Origin: Streptomyces scabiei 87.22
GTDB taxonomy: Bacteria > Actinomycetota > Actinomycetes > Streptomycetales > Streptomycetaceae
Assembly: GCF_000091305.1 (NCBI RefSeq)
Contig: NC_013929.1
Coordinates: 310,001 to 374,000, forward strand
Reading direction: 5' to 3'
DNA length: 64,000 nucleotides
Of the stretch, positions 36,663-45,602 are shown piece after piece (positions within the stretch are counted from its first letter, which is position 1; each line of letters starts with the position of its first letter). Made by a program: the position numbers and the translations under genes. The notes beneath the pieces are model-generated. The model was given only the letters and a program-made list of their open reading frames with translations, was not told the DNA's origin and ran no database searches.

Positions 36663-36825
36663 TGCTCACGGCCGAGCAGGTTGTCGTCGACGTGCGTACC
36701 CCGGGCGAATACACCTCCGGCCACCTGCCCGGCGCCGACAACGTCCCCCGGCCGGTACCCGCACCCCCTGGGCCATGGACAGGCAGGTCCGCCGCTTCGC
36801 CGGATCTCTCGTCCTGACCGGCTGA
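36663..36825 (+). pseudogene. Internally deleted rhodanese/DUF2892 remnant
   Basis: One frame reads VLTAEQVVVDVRTPGEYTSGHLPGADNVP, the N-terminal part of a rhodanese domain up to before the active-site Cys loop. A different frame then gives WAMDRQVRRFAGSLVLTG, the start of the DUF2892 membrane tail of YgaP-like rhodaneses, before a stop. The 60-odd residues with the catalytic Cys are gone and the frame is broken, so it is a dead fragment. Confidence 0.62.
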
Positions 36826-37018
36826 CACCCCCGAGGCCAGGGCCGAACGCACATCACGTCACACGCGCCTGCCTCCGGCCATCATCCGGTGCGGCCGCCC
36901 CGGCAGCCAGCTCGATCTTCGCGCGGTGGCCACACGGGGTTCCCACTCACCATCCCGGCACCGCTCACGCCGGTCGTGCGGCGCAGCCTCGTCGGAGTGC
37001 ACCGCCAGGAACACGCCC

Positions 37019-38119
37019 CTAGGACCGCGTCGCCGCCCCGCACTCCTCCTCCGAGGACCCGGCGCTCCCGACGGGCACACTGCGGTCGTACGGGTCCACC
37101 TCTGTGCCGGTCTCGTCCGTCCGGCGGTCCGAGCCGAAGGGCGGGGTGAAGTAGCCCGTGGCGGCGCCACAGCCGCCGTTGGTCACGTCGTACTTGTACG
37201 AGACGATCGAGAACGTGCCCGGCTTCGTGATCACCTTGTCAGGATCGTCCCAGTTCAGGACCAGTTCGCGCCGGACGATCGTGCGGACGATCTCGTCGTC
37301 GCCGCTCGGGTGTGCGCGGGTGACCGGATAGACGAAGGTGACGTCGGCGGTCACCTGGAGCGCGCCGCGTTCCCCCTCCCGGTAGCTGAGCCTGCCCCTG
37401 GTCTTCACGACGTCGCCGACCAGGCGGGTCCGGGAGGACTGGAAACGGCTGAAGAGGAAGAGGGGGTCGTTCTCCTCGCTCGGGGACCGGAAAGCGGTGT
37501 CCAGAAAGTCTTGGACGTCCTTCTGGTGCGCGTTGATCAGCGCGATGGCCGCCTTGGGGCGCTCGCCCCTCAAGACACCCCGGTCCAGGCTGGATTCGAC
37601 GAGGAAGTCGCGGCTGCGGGCGAGGGCCCGTTCGACCTCGGCCGCGCTCATCCAGCCGACCGCCTTTGCCTTGGGCACGGTGATCCCCGCCGACCCGCTC
37701 GCCCAGGCCGCCGCCGGCGAACCACGGAACGGCTTGTCCATGGTGGGGCGTTGAGCCGCCTCCGTCGGGGGTGCCTGAGTCGGGCGGGCGCTCTCGGCCG
37801 CCTCCGGCGAGGAGTCGGCATCGTCGCCGCCGAACAGGTCCACTGTCCGCCCCGGGGCGAGCGCCACGACGAGCAGCACCAACGAGGCCAGCAGTCCGAC
37901 CACGTACCAGCGTGTGCGTCGCTCGGGTTGCGCGGGCGTGTGGGTGCGCCAGCCCTCCGGCTGCCGCGAAGGCTCCGCACGCAGCCGATTCGCCACGTCA
38001 CGGGCCCGCGCCGAGGGCTCCTTGGGCGAGTCGGCGACACCCGCCACCGACTCGCGCAGGAACTGGTCCCACTCCTCGTCGGACCTGGACGAGCCGTCCG
38101 GCTCTCTCCCCGCTCCCAT
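37019..38119 (-). CDS. Single-span membrane protein of unknown function
   Basis: A 366-residue protein. A soluble acidic/basic N terminus of about 70 residues (EEWDQFLRESVAGVADSPKEPSARARDVA...) precedes one membrane helix (WYVVGLLASLVLLVVALAP), a Ser/Pro/Thr linker, and an extracytoplasmic domain of about 240 residues. The N-terminal part is reminiscent of cytoplasmic segments of anti-sigma-like or SCO-type membrane proteins, but no zinc motif is seen. Function is unknown. Convergent gene order to the left, where only a rhodanese remnant lies. Confidence 0.7.
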   Translation of the reverse strand: MGAGREPDGSSRSDEEWDQFLRESVAGVADSPKEPSARARDVANRLRAEPSRQPEGWRTHTPAQPERRTRWYVVGLLASLVLLVVALAPGRTVDLFGGDDADSSPEAAESARPTQAPPTEAAQRPTMDKPFRGSPAAAWASGSAGITVPKAKAVGWMSAAEVERALARSRDFLVESSLDRGVLRGERPKAAIALINAHQKDVQDFLDTAFRSPSEENDPLFLFSRFQSSRTRLVGDVVKTRGRLSYREGERGALQVTADVTFVYPVTRAHPSGDDEIVRTIVRRELVLNWDDPDKVITKPGTFSIVSYKYDVTNGGCGAATGYFTPPFGSDRRTDETGTEVDPYDRSVPVGSAGSSEEECGAATRS

Positions 38120-38411
38120 CCCCCGCCCCCTGGCTTTCGCAGACCGCGCGCCCGCCCCCTGGGACGCGCCCGCATAATGACACAGAGCTCTGGCAGCCGG
38201 GCCGGCCGGGCGGACGGTGTGACCGCGCCGTTTTTCTCAAGTCGCCCCATAGGGCGCGTCAATGGGCGGGGCGCAGGCCGAACGGCTGAACTCTTCCGCA
38301 GACACCGAACGCCTCGTCACCGCCGGTACGGGGGACGAAGCCGGACAGCGTCAAACCGCGTCCGGACGTGACCGGCGAGCCACGGCGTGGCCGTTCGCCG
38401 TCTCCCCCGCC
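38120..38411. other. Intergenic region, no gene seen
   Basis: About 290 bases separating the single-span membrane protein and a short minus-strand frame. No recognisable element. Confidence 0.4.
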
Positions 38412-38597
38412 CTACAGACCGGCGGAAGGAGGCTTCGGACTGGGGAAGTTCGGCGCTGCGCTCGGGAAGGGGCCGGACGTCCGCTGCATCACCCGATCCA
38501 GGTCACGGCGTATGCGTTCGGCTTCACCACGCACTTGGGCGGGAATGTCGCCACGCTCGTCGACGAGGCGGCTGAAGATGGGGGTGTCCTGGAACAC
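38412..38597 (-). CDS. Candidate small hypothetical protein
   Basis: A 61-residue frame from GTG 38597: VFQDTPIFSRLVDERGDIPAQ then an amphipathic helix (RGEAERIRRDLDRVMQR). The composition is protein-like, and the TPIFSRLVxERGDxPAxVR pattern recalls small Streptomyces hypotheticals. Ribosome site is weak. Include as a possible gene only. Confidence 0.42.
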   Translation of the reverse strand: MFQDTPIFSRLVDERGDIPAQVRGEAERIRRDLDRVMQRTSGPFPSAAPNFPSPKPPSAGL

Positions 38598-38912
38598 AGC
38601 GGGATCTGCTCTCTGACGGGCTTTCCGGGCGACGGTGCGAGGCCGGTGCGGTGGTACACAACTACGAGCGAGGCCGATAACGGGCCACACCCCCACACCC
38701 TACGGCGGGACACTGACAGCGCGGCGCCCGCAGCCCTCCAGCCGCCGTCAGCCGTCCGGCTCCCCCTCTTCCTTCCGGCCCTACCGGTCCCATCGACCGC
38801 CGTGCCCTGTCGTCAGATCCCCTTCACCCGCGTCCCGTACAACCCTCGACCCCCAGTCGGAGTCGCACTTGCCGAGCAGCAGCTCGCACGATCGACTCGA
38901 AAGGCACCGCCC
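38598..38912. other. Intergenic region, no gene seen
   Basis: About 315 bases upstream of the FG-GAP protein gene; the frame is open through it but without similarity. Probably holds the promoter of that gene. Confidence 0.45.
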
Positions 38913-40376
38913 ATGTCCCGAGCTCCCCGCACCACCCGACGCAGGATCAGCAGCGTCCTCCTGTCCTTACCCCTGGCCGCCTCGGTGGTGCTGACCGGCT
39001 CCGGGCCGGCGTCTGCCGCCCCTGCCTCCGTCCCGGCCGCGGAGGACTTCAACGGGGACGGTTACGCCGATCTGGTCGTCGGCGCGCCGAGCGCGACCGT
39101 GTCGGGCAAGAAGCAAGCCGGGTACGTGGCCGTGGTGTACGGCTCGGTGAACGGACTGTCGACGGCGACGAAGAAGATCGTCAGCCGTTCGACCGCCGGG
39201 GTCCCGGGGGCCGCCCTCGCGCGACAGTCCTTCGGCGCCACGTTCGCCAGGGCCGACCTGGACCGTGACGGCTACGGCGACCTCGTGATCGCGGGCGGCA
39301 AGGAGGGGTCGGTGATCCTCTGGGGTTCGGCGTCCGGCCTGACCGGCGGTACGGGCATCGCGTACGGGGCCTCGCCCCAGGCCGGTGACTTCGACGGCGA
39401 CGGCACGACCGATCTGGCACTGTTCTCCGCGCAGCGGGTGAGCGGTGACGACCCGTCGGGCGCCCCGGCCGCGCTGTGGAAGGGGCCGATCAGGCGGGAC
39501 GGCAGGCCCACCGCCGTACTGCCGCTCCTGGACAGGTCCCTGTGGTGGGGCTGGTCCGAGGAGGACGACTCCTGCGAGACCGGCGGCGGCTGCGAGAACG
39601 GCCCCGCGTCGATCACCGGTCCGGTGGTCTCCGGCGAGGTCGCCGACGTCAACGGCGACGGCCGCGACGACATCCTCCAGACCGCCTACCGCGGCGACGG
39701 GAACTGGGGGAACCGTCTGCTCCTCGGCGGCGGAGCGACAGGCTTCACCAAGCAGGAGACGTCCGAGATCAATCTCGGAGAGGCCATCGGAGCCGGGGAC
39801 GTGAACGGCGACGGCTACGACGACGTGGTGTCCGGCTGGGGCGCTGGGAAGGCCCACATCACCTACGGCTCGGCGGCCGGGCTCACTCCCGGGAACACCC
39901 ATGCCTTCACCCAGGACCTGCCGGGCTTCCCCGGCGCCGACGAAGAGGGCGATCACCTCGGCTCCGCCGTCTCCATCGCCGATGTCACGGGGGACGGTTA
40001 CGCGGATGTCGCGCTCGGCATCATGGGCGAGGACGTCGGGAGCGTCGTCGACGCCGGGTCGGTCGCCCTGCTGCACGGCAGTGCCGCGGGGCTCACCGGC
40101 ACGGGGGCGCAGGTCTTCCACCAGAACACCGCGGGTGTCCCCGGAGTGGCCGAGGAGAACGACCGGTTCGGCGCCACGACCGCCCTGCTCGACGTCGACG
40201 GCGACGGTCACCGGGACCTGGCCGCCGCGTCGACTGCGGAGAACGCCTCCAGCGGAGCCGTCTGGCTGCTGCGCGGCACGGGGTCCGGTCTGACCACCAA
40301 GTCGGCCCTGGCCTTCGGCCCGAAGGATCTGTCGGCCCCCTCCACGAACGCCCTGTTCGGCAGCTTCCTGCGCTGA
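38913..40376 (+). CDS. Secreted FG-GAP (integrin-like) repeat protein
   Basis: A 487-residue secreted protein. A Sec signal (RRRISSVLLSLPLAASVVLTG...ASAAP, cleavage near 33) precedes a beta-propeller of FG-GAP/VCBS-type repeats with calcium loops, for example DFNGDGYADLVVG, DLDRDGYGDLVI, DVNGDGRDDIL, DVNGDGYDDVV and DVDGDGHRDLAA. About seven blades fit the length. Such proteins are extracellular and may bind ligands or polysaccharides; no catalytic site is visible. A strong hairpin at 40395-40440 terminates this gene and its convergent neighbour. Confidence 0.9.
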   Translation: MSRAPRTTRRRISSVLLSLPLAASVVLTGSGPASAAPASVPAAEDFNGDGYADLVVGAPSATVSGKKQAGYVAVVYGSVNGLSTATKKIVSRSTAGVPGAALARQSFGATFARADLDRDGYGDLVIAGGKEGSVILWGSASGLTGGTGIAYGASPQAGDFDGDGTTDLALFSAQRVSGDDPSGAPAALWKGPIRRDGRPTAVLPLLDRSLWWGWSEEDDSCETGGGCENGPASITGPVVSGEVADVNGDGRDDILQTAYRGDGNWGNRLLLGGGATGFTKQETSEINLGEAIGAGDVNGDGYDDVVSGWGAGKAHITYGSAAGLTPGNTHAFTQDLPGFPGADEEGDHLGSAVSIADVTGDGYADVALGIMGEDVGSVVDAGSVALLHGSAAGLTGTGAQVFHQNTAGVPGVAEENDRFGATTALLDVDGDGHRDLAAASTAENASSGAVWLLRGTGSGLTTKSALAFGPKDLSAPSTNALFGSFLR

Positions 40377-40394
40377 TCGCCGACGCCACACTGG

Positions 40395-40440
40395 CAGGGT
40401 CGGGCCGCCCGGAGCGAGAGCACCGGGCGGCCCGGCCCTG
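40395..40440. terminator. 18-bp stem with one mismatch between convergent genes
   Basis: Arms 40395-40412 and 40423-40440 pair over 18 positions with a single T/G-type mismatch and a 10-base loop. It lies between the convergent FG-GAP and DUF218 genes and is a likely bidirectional terminator. Confidence 0.8.
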
Positions 40441-40478
40441 CCCCCTCGGCGCGTGCACGCCGAAGCGACTGGGGCCGC

Positions 40479-41087
40479 CTACAGGGAGCCCCTCCGCTCC
40501 TCGGCCGTGAGGCGGCGGAGTGTCCGAAACCCGTACAGAGCCAGCAGCGGTTTACCCATCGTCCACTCGCCGAGGCGGTAGTCCTCCGCTCGTACGAGCC
40601 TCGCAGCGAGATCGGGGCGCTGCCGCCGCAAGTACGCGCGGGCCTTGAGCGCGTGAGCCGGTTGGGAGACGATCTTGATGCGGTCGACGTCCTCGAGCAG
40701 CGGGATCACGTTCGTGATGTTCTCCCATGTCGTGGTGCTCCGGCCCTCGAGAAGGACGGTGCCGTCGAACCCCAGCACCGACTGTGCGTAGTCGGCCATC
40801 AGCTCCGCCTCAGCGGCGGAGCTGCCGGTCGCACCGCCGCTGAAGATCACGACGGTGGCTCGCCCGCCGTCAGCGGCGACGGAGCGGATTCCGGCACGAA
40901 CGCGCCAGCGGTTGATGGGGTTCACCGTCGGTCCTGGGTTCCGGTAGCCCAGGACGACCACGGCCTCTGTGCCGCTCCCACTCTGCCCTGTGCTCCCCAC
41001 CAGGGTGCGGGACCAGCGCCAGTTCAACCATTCGCCCCAGACCAGGGCCGCAACTCCAGCTGTCACCAGTCCTGTTCCACGTCTCAT
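40479..41087 (-). CDS. DUF218/YdcF-family protein
   Basis: About 202 residues after an N-terminal helix (TGLVTAGVAALVWGEWLNW). DUF218 motifs are VVVLGYR at the first strand, VIFSGGATGSSAAEAELM (SGG.. with the Glu of SAAEAE), LLEGRSTTTWENITNV and RIKIVSQPAHALKARAYL. Members include envelope proteins such as ElyC and SanA with unknown chemistry. ATG 41085-41087 is used; GTG 41117 would add ten residues. It borders the biosynthetic cluster and is probably outside it. Confidence 0.78.
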   Translation of the reverse strand: MRRGTGLVTAGVAALVWGEWLNWRWSRTLVGSTGQSGSGTEAVVVLGYRNPGPTVNPINRWRVRAGIRSVAADGGRATVVIFSGGATGSSAAEAELMADYAQSVLGFDGTVLLEGRSTTTWENITNVIPLLEDVDRIKIVSQPAHALKARAYLRRQRPDLAARLVRAEDYRLGEWTMGKPLLALYGFRTLRRLTAEERRGSL

Positions 41088-41162
41088 GCGGCGACTGTAG
41101 AACGGCGCGACGGACACCCCCAGATGAACACCGGCCGCCGGCCCGCCCGTACCGCCGACGCT

Positions 41163-43922
41163 TCAGCCGTCCGAGGTGGCGAGGCTGTTGACCGTGCCCC
41201 GGACGGTCGGACGGCGGTACAGCTCCCGCATCCTCAGCGACGGCAGGCCCTGTGCGCGCATGACGGCCGCGATACGGACCGCGAACAGGGAGTTGCCGCC
41301 CAGTTCGAAGAAGTCGTCGTCCGGGCCGACGGGCGTGCCGAGCACCTCGCCCCAGATCTGTCGCAGCCGGCGGGTGAGGTCGTCCTCGGCCGTGACGGGC
41401 TCGGCCCCCCGGTCGGGCGCGGCGGGCGTCGTGGGGGTGGGGAGTCGGGCCGTGTCGAGTTTGCCGTTGGCCGTCAGCGGCAGCGTGTCCAGGGCGGTGA
41501 CCGTGCTGGGGAGCATGTAGTCGGGGAGAATGCCCGCGGCCCGCTTGCGGAGCGTCGCCGGATCTCCGGCCGAGAGAACGACGTAGGCGTCGATCCTGGC
41601 GGTGGCCGCGTCGTCCGGGTCGTCGCGCCGCACCACCACGGCCGCCGCCCGGACGTCCAGTTCTTCCAGCAGCACCGAGCGGATCTCGTCCAGCTCGATC
41701 CGGAAGCCGCGGATCTTGACCTGGCTGTCGAGGCGGCCTAGGTGTTCGAGGCGGCCGTCCGGGCGCAGGCGCCCGAGGTCGCCGCTGCGGTACATGGTGC
41801 CGCCGGTGTACGGGTCCGGGACGAAGCGCCGGGCCGTCAGTTCTTCCTGGCCGAGGTAGCCGAGCGCGACCCCGGCGCCGCCGACGCAGATCTCCCCCGC
41901 CACTCCGGGCGGCTGGAGTCGTCCGGCCGGGTCGGTCACGTACAGGTGCCAGCCGGGCAGTGCCCGGCCCACGGAGCGGGTGGCGGCGAGTGCCAGTCGC
42001 CGGGTGACGGTCTGCTCGGTGACGTGGACCGTCGTCTCCGTGATGCCGAACATGTTCACCGTCCGGCAGACCGACTCGGGGTGCCGGTCGAGCCAGGGCA
42101 GCAGCATGCGCGCGTCCAGCGGCTCGCCACCGAAGACGACCATGCGGACCGGGACCCGGGTGTGGTCGACGTCCAGCAGTTGGGCGAAGGCGGACGGGGT
42201 CTGGCTGAGCACCGTGACGTTCTCGGCCACGAGCAGATCGCGGAAGAGGTCGGGTTCGCGGGAGAGGAAGTACGGCACCACGACCAGCCGTCCGCCGGTC
42301 AGCAGGCACCCCCAGATCTCCCACACCGAGAAGTCGAAGGCGCCGGAGTGGAACCAGGTCCAGACGTCGTCGGCGCCGAAGCCGTACTCCTCGCGGGTCG
42401 CGTCGATCAGGGCGATCACGTTGCGGTGCGGCACCTCCACACCCTTGGGGCGGCCGGTGGAGCCGGAGGTGTAGATGACATAGGCGGCGGTGTCGGGCCC
42501 GGCCCCCTTCGGTGAGGCCGGGGCGACGGCGAACTGCCGCGCGGTGTCCAGCAGTTCGTCCGGCGTGACCGGATCGCAGCCCTCGACGTCCGGGAATTCC
42601 GGTAGCCGGGTGACCATCACCCGCAGCCCCGCGTCCCGTGCCGTATGGGCGATGCGGTCCGCCGGGTAGGCCGGGTCGACGGGAACGTAGGTCGCGCCCG
42701 CCTTCAGGACGGCGAGCAGGGTGACGACGAGTTCGGCGGTGCGTTCCAGACAGACGCCCACGCGGTCGCCGGCCGTGACGCCGCGCTCGTGCAGGCCGTC
42801 GGCCAGCCGGGTCGACCGCTCGTCCAGGTCGCCGTAGGTGAGACCGACCGCTCCTTCGGTCACGGCGATGCGCTCCGGTGTCGCCCCCGCGATCCGCGCG
42901 AACGCCTCGGGCACGGTGACCGGCGTGGTGACCAGCGCGCGAGTCGGGCGGCCGAGTGCCGCCACACGGACGCGTTCGGCCTCGTCGAGCAGGTCGACGT
43001 CGTCGACCGGGGTCCCCGGGGCGGTGAGGATCATCCGGTGCACCCGGGCCAGGTACCGGGCGAACTGCACGGCGATCTCGCTGGACACGTGACCACCGGA
43101 GTGGTCGCAGCGCAACCTCCAGCCGTCGGCGTCCCTGAAGACCGACAGGGTCAGCGGGAACGGCGGTGCGAGGCAGGGCACGTACGCGCCGCGGAGTTCG
43201 GCAGTGTCGAAGAGCAGCCCGGCGAGGACGGGTCCGTCCGCGGACACGGGCTTCAGCTCACCGAGCGTGGCGGCCTCCGGCACCGTGAACGCGCCGTGGT
43301 CGGTGCCGATGACCGGGGCCGTCTCCGGGTCGTGCCGACGCAGGGTCACCGCGAGGGCGGCGAGCCAGCTTGCCTCGTCACCGCCGTCGTCGAGGGCGAC
43401 GAGGTGCGGGAGGGCGGGGCCCTCGTCGGCCAGGCCCCAGGCGGGCGGGGGCGCCGTGGTGCGTGCGGGCACCGCCCCGGGTGGGAGTGCCGGGGCGGCG
43501 GAACGGCCCCCTTCCCGGCCGACGGCCCCGTCGGTCCCCCGGCACCCGTCGGTCTCCAGCGACTCGCCGGATTCCCGGGACCCGCCAGTCCCCCGGGGCC
43601 CGTCAGACCCGAAGGACCCGCCCGCCCCCCGTTCCGCGGGCTCACCGGCGGCCAGCAGCCCGAGAGCGGCGCGGTCCCACTGGTCCCGCGCGGCCACCAC
43701 CACCAGATCGCAGGCGCCATCCGCGTACCGCAGCAGCACCCGGCGCAGTCCCGCGGTCGGGCGGGCGAGTTCGGCGGCCCGGCGGCGTTCGGCGAGCGGG
43801 TCAGCCGCCGGCACGGGCACATCCTCGGTCCACAGACCGGGAGGGGCCGACGGAAACGGCGAGCGGTCGAAGCGGACACGGACCGCGTGACAGCGGGCCG
43901 CGAGGGGGAAGGTGCCTGACAC
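41163..43922 (-). CDS. Stand-alone NRPS protein: degenerate C - A - T, Thr-like code
   Basis: A 919-residue protein. Residues about 1-330 resemble a condensation domain but lack HHxxxDG: the site reads ARDQWDR (78-84). A low-complexity Gly/Ser/Asp insertion spans about 97-150, and the C-terminal half still has the FARYLARVHRMI and DVDLLDEAER pattern. A complete adenylation domain follows (about 338-830) with YVIYTSGSTGRPKG, FGITETTVH and LPLTANGKLD. Pocket residues read by eye: D-F-W-S-V-G-M-V-H-K, 8 of 10 matching the canonical Thr code DFWNIGMVHK. The carrier domain has GGNSL with Ser878. GTG start with AAGGAG seven bases upstream. It is the best candidate to supply threonine in trans to the A-less module at 59120-60640 (precedents: ramoplanin Ramo17, syringomycin SyrB1). 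Confidence 0.88.
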   Translation of the reverse strand: MSGTFPLAARCHAVRVRFDRSPFPSAPPGLWTEDVPVPAADPLAERRRAAELARPTAGLRRVLLRYADGACDLVVVAARDQWDRAALGLLAAGEPAERGAGGSFGSDGPRGTGGSRESGESLETDGCRGTDGAVGREGGRSAAPALPPGAVPARTTAPPPAWGLADEGPALPHLVALDDGGDEASWLAALAVTLRRHDPETAPVIGTDHGAFTVPEAATLGELKPVSADGPVLAGLLFDTAELRGAYVPCLAPPFPLTLSVFRDADGWRLRCDHSGGHVSSEIAVQFARYLARVHRMILTAPGTPVDDVDLLDEAERVRVAALGRPTRALVTTPVTVPEAFARIAGATPERIAVTEGAVGLTYGDLDERSTRLADGLHERGVTAGDRVGVCLERTAELVVTLLAVLKAGATYVPVDPAYPADRIAHTARDAGLRVMVTRLPEFPDVEGCDPVTPDELLDTARQFAVAPASPKGAGPDTAAYVIYTSGSTGRPKGVEVPHRNVIALIDATREEYGFGADDVWTWFHSGAFDFSVWEIWGCLLTGGRLVVVPYFLSREPDLFRDLLVAENVTVLSQTPSAFAQLLDVDHTRVPVRMVVFGGEPLDARMLLPWLDRHPESVCRTVNMFGITETTVHVTEQTVTRRLALAATRSVGRALPGWHLYVTDPAGRLQPPGVAGEICVGGAGVALGYLGQEELTARRFVPDPYTGGTMYRSGDLGRLRPDGRLEHLGRLDSQVKIRGFRIELDEIRSVLLEELDVRAAAVVVRRDDPDDAATARIDAYVVLSAGDPATLRKRAAGILPDYMLPSTVTALDTLPLTANGKLDTARLPTPTTPAAPDRGAEPVTAEDDLTRRLRQIWGEVLGTPVGPDDDFFELGGNSLFAVRIAAVMRAQGLPSLRMRELYRRPTVRGTVNSLATSDG

Positions 43923-44016
43923 GGTCGTACTCCTTGTGAGCGCGGGGAGTTGAGAGGGCCGGGGCGCCGAAGGTGCCCGGGAGGTCGTTCGGGACGGGCG
44001 GGGCGGGGCGCGCGTC

Positions 44017-44841
44017 TCAGCGGATGCTGAAGCCGCCGTCCACGGTCAGGACCGAGCCGGTGATCTGGCGGGACTCGTCCGAGGCGAGGAAGACCACCGC
44101 GGCGGCGACGTCCTCGGGCTCGATCAGCGCGTTCATCGGCTGTGCCTCGACGAAGGTCTTCTCGTGTTCGTGCACCGGCACGTCGAGCGCCCTGGCGATC
44201 TCGGCGAGCATCCGGCCCTCGGCCTGCGCGTCGTCGCGCACCGACCCCGGGCACACCGCGTTCACCCGGACCTTCGTGGGCGCGTAGTCGAGCGCGGCCG
44301 CCTTGGTCAGTCCGACGACGGCGTGCTTGGCGGCGACGTACGCGGCGAAGTGCCGGTAGCCGACGAGGCCCGCGGTGGAGGCGACGTTGACGATGCTGCC
44401 GGCGCGGCGGGCGCTCATCGCCTTGCCGACCTCGCGGATCACCCGCCAGACCCCGGAGAGGTCCACGTCGATCATCAGGGACCACTCGTCCTCGCCGATC
44501 TCGTGGACCGGCTTGCCCGAGGGCGCCGCGATGCCCGCGTTGTTGACGACGACGTCGATACGGCCGAAGCGGTCCTCGGCCCGGGTCACCGCCTCCCGCA
44601 CGGCCCGCAGGTCGCGGATGTCGGCCTCGGTGGTGAGGACGGCCGCGCCCGCCCGACGGCACAGGGCGGCCGTGTGCTCCAACTGCCCCGGTGTGCCCAG
44701 GGGGTAGGGCACACCGGGCAGGTCGGCGCAGATGTCCAGCAGGACGAGGTCGGCACCCTCGGTGGCACAGGCGAGGGCGGTCGCCCTGCCCAGTCCGCGG
44801 GCGGCGCCGGTGACGAGGACGGACTTGCCGTGCAGACGCAT
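44017..44841 (-). CDS. Mycofactocin-type short-chain dehydrogenase/reductase
   Basis: A 274-residue SDR. It has TGAARGLG (cofactor), NNAG, and catalytic Ser..Tyr..Lys in the NVASTAGLVGYRHFAAYVAAKH segment. After the second strand it carries the extra stretch DICADLPGVPYPLGTPGQLEHTA, the insertion typical of mycofactocin-coupled SDRs, which hold their nicotinamide tightly. AGGAG precedes the ATG. It is the penultimate gene of the leftward operon, 94 bases before the stand-alone A-T gene. It probably oxidises an alcohol on a building block, perhaps the tethered threonine (inference). Confidence 0.87.
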   Translation of the reverse strand: MRLHGKSVLVTGAARGLGRATALACATEGADLVLLDICADLPGVPYPLGTPGQLEHTAALCRRAGAAVLTTEADIRDLRAVREAVTRAEDRFGRIDVVVNNAGIAAPSGKPVHEIGEDEWSLMIDVDLSGVWRVIREVGKAMSARRAGSIVNVASTAGLVGYRHFAAYVAAKHAVVGLTKAAALDYAPTKVRVNAVCPGSVRDDAQAEGRMLAEIARALDVPVHEHEKTFVEAQPMNALIEPEDVAAAVVFLASDESRQITGSVLTVDGGFSIR

Positions 44842-44888
44842 CGGGAACTCCTTGCAGAATCGGGCTGGTCGGAAGGGCCGGCGGAGCG

Positions 44889-45602
44889 CTACAGCACCGT
44901 CGAGACGATGAGCCGGACGAGTGCGGGCGCGGCGTCGGTGAGGTACATGTGGCCCCCGGGCACCTCGACGTGCTCGAAGTCGCGGCCGGCCACCTTGCTC
45001 CAGGACTCGGCGTCGTCGTAGCCGACCAGGTCGTCGTCCTCGCCCCGGACGACCGTCAGGGGCGCTTGCAGCGGAAGGCCGGTGGAGGGCGTGTAGTTCT
45101 CGTGCATCTCGACGTCCGCGCGCAGCGCGGGGAGGATCATCTCCCGCATCTCCGGGTCGTCCAGGGCGGGATGGTGGTAGCCGGCGAACTCGCCCACCCG
45201 GGCGAGGAATTCCTCGTCGGACAGGCCGGTGGCCCGCCGCTCGCGCCCCTGGTTCGGCTCCGGCGATCCGCTGACGAAGGCGTGCAGCAGCTCGACGCCC
45301 GGCTCGTCGACCAGCCGGTGGGCGAGTTCGTAGGCGAGTACGGCACCGAGGCTGTGTCCGAAGACGGCGACGCGCTGGCCCCTGCCGTCACCGAACACCT
45401 CCCGCAGCCCGGCCAGGAGCCCGTCGACGGCTCGGTGGACGTCCCGGTACGGCTCCTCGTCGATCAGCCGCTCACGGCCCGGCAGTTGCAGGGGCACGAT
45501 CTCCAGCGTGTCCCCGGCGAGCGCCGTCCAGGGCCGGTAGAACGAGGCGCCCGCCCCGGCGTACGGCAGGCAGATCAGCTTGATCGGGTCATGCGTGGTC
45601 AT
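44889..45602 (-). CDS. Type II thioesterase
   Basis: A 237-residue alpha/beta hydrolase of the TEII family: LICLPYAGAGASFYRPW near the N terminus, nucleophile motif GHSLGAVLAYELA, an Asp in the GEDDDLVGYDDAESW strand, and His in PGGHMYL. Type II TEs clear mis-loaded or stalled carrier proteins in NRPS/PKS systems. Its ATG overlaps the stop of the LLM gene (ATGA), so the two are translationally coupled. A transfer role between carrier proteins, as for SyrC-like shuttles, is an alternative. Confidence 0.9.
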   Translation of the reverse strand: MTTHDPIKLICLPYAGAGASFYRPWTALAGDTLEIVPLQLPGRERLIDEEPYRDVHRAVDGLLAGLREVFGDGRGQRVAVFGHSLGAVLAYELAHRLVDEPGVELLHAFVSGSPEPNQGRERRATGLSDEEFLARVGEFAGYHHPALDDPEMREMILPALRADVEMHENYTPSTGLPLQAPLTVVRGEDDDLVGYDDAESWSKVAGRDFEHVEVPGGHMYLTDAAPALVRLIVSTVL

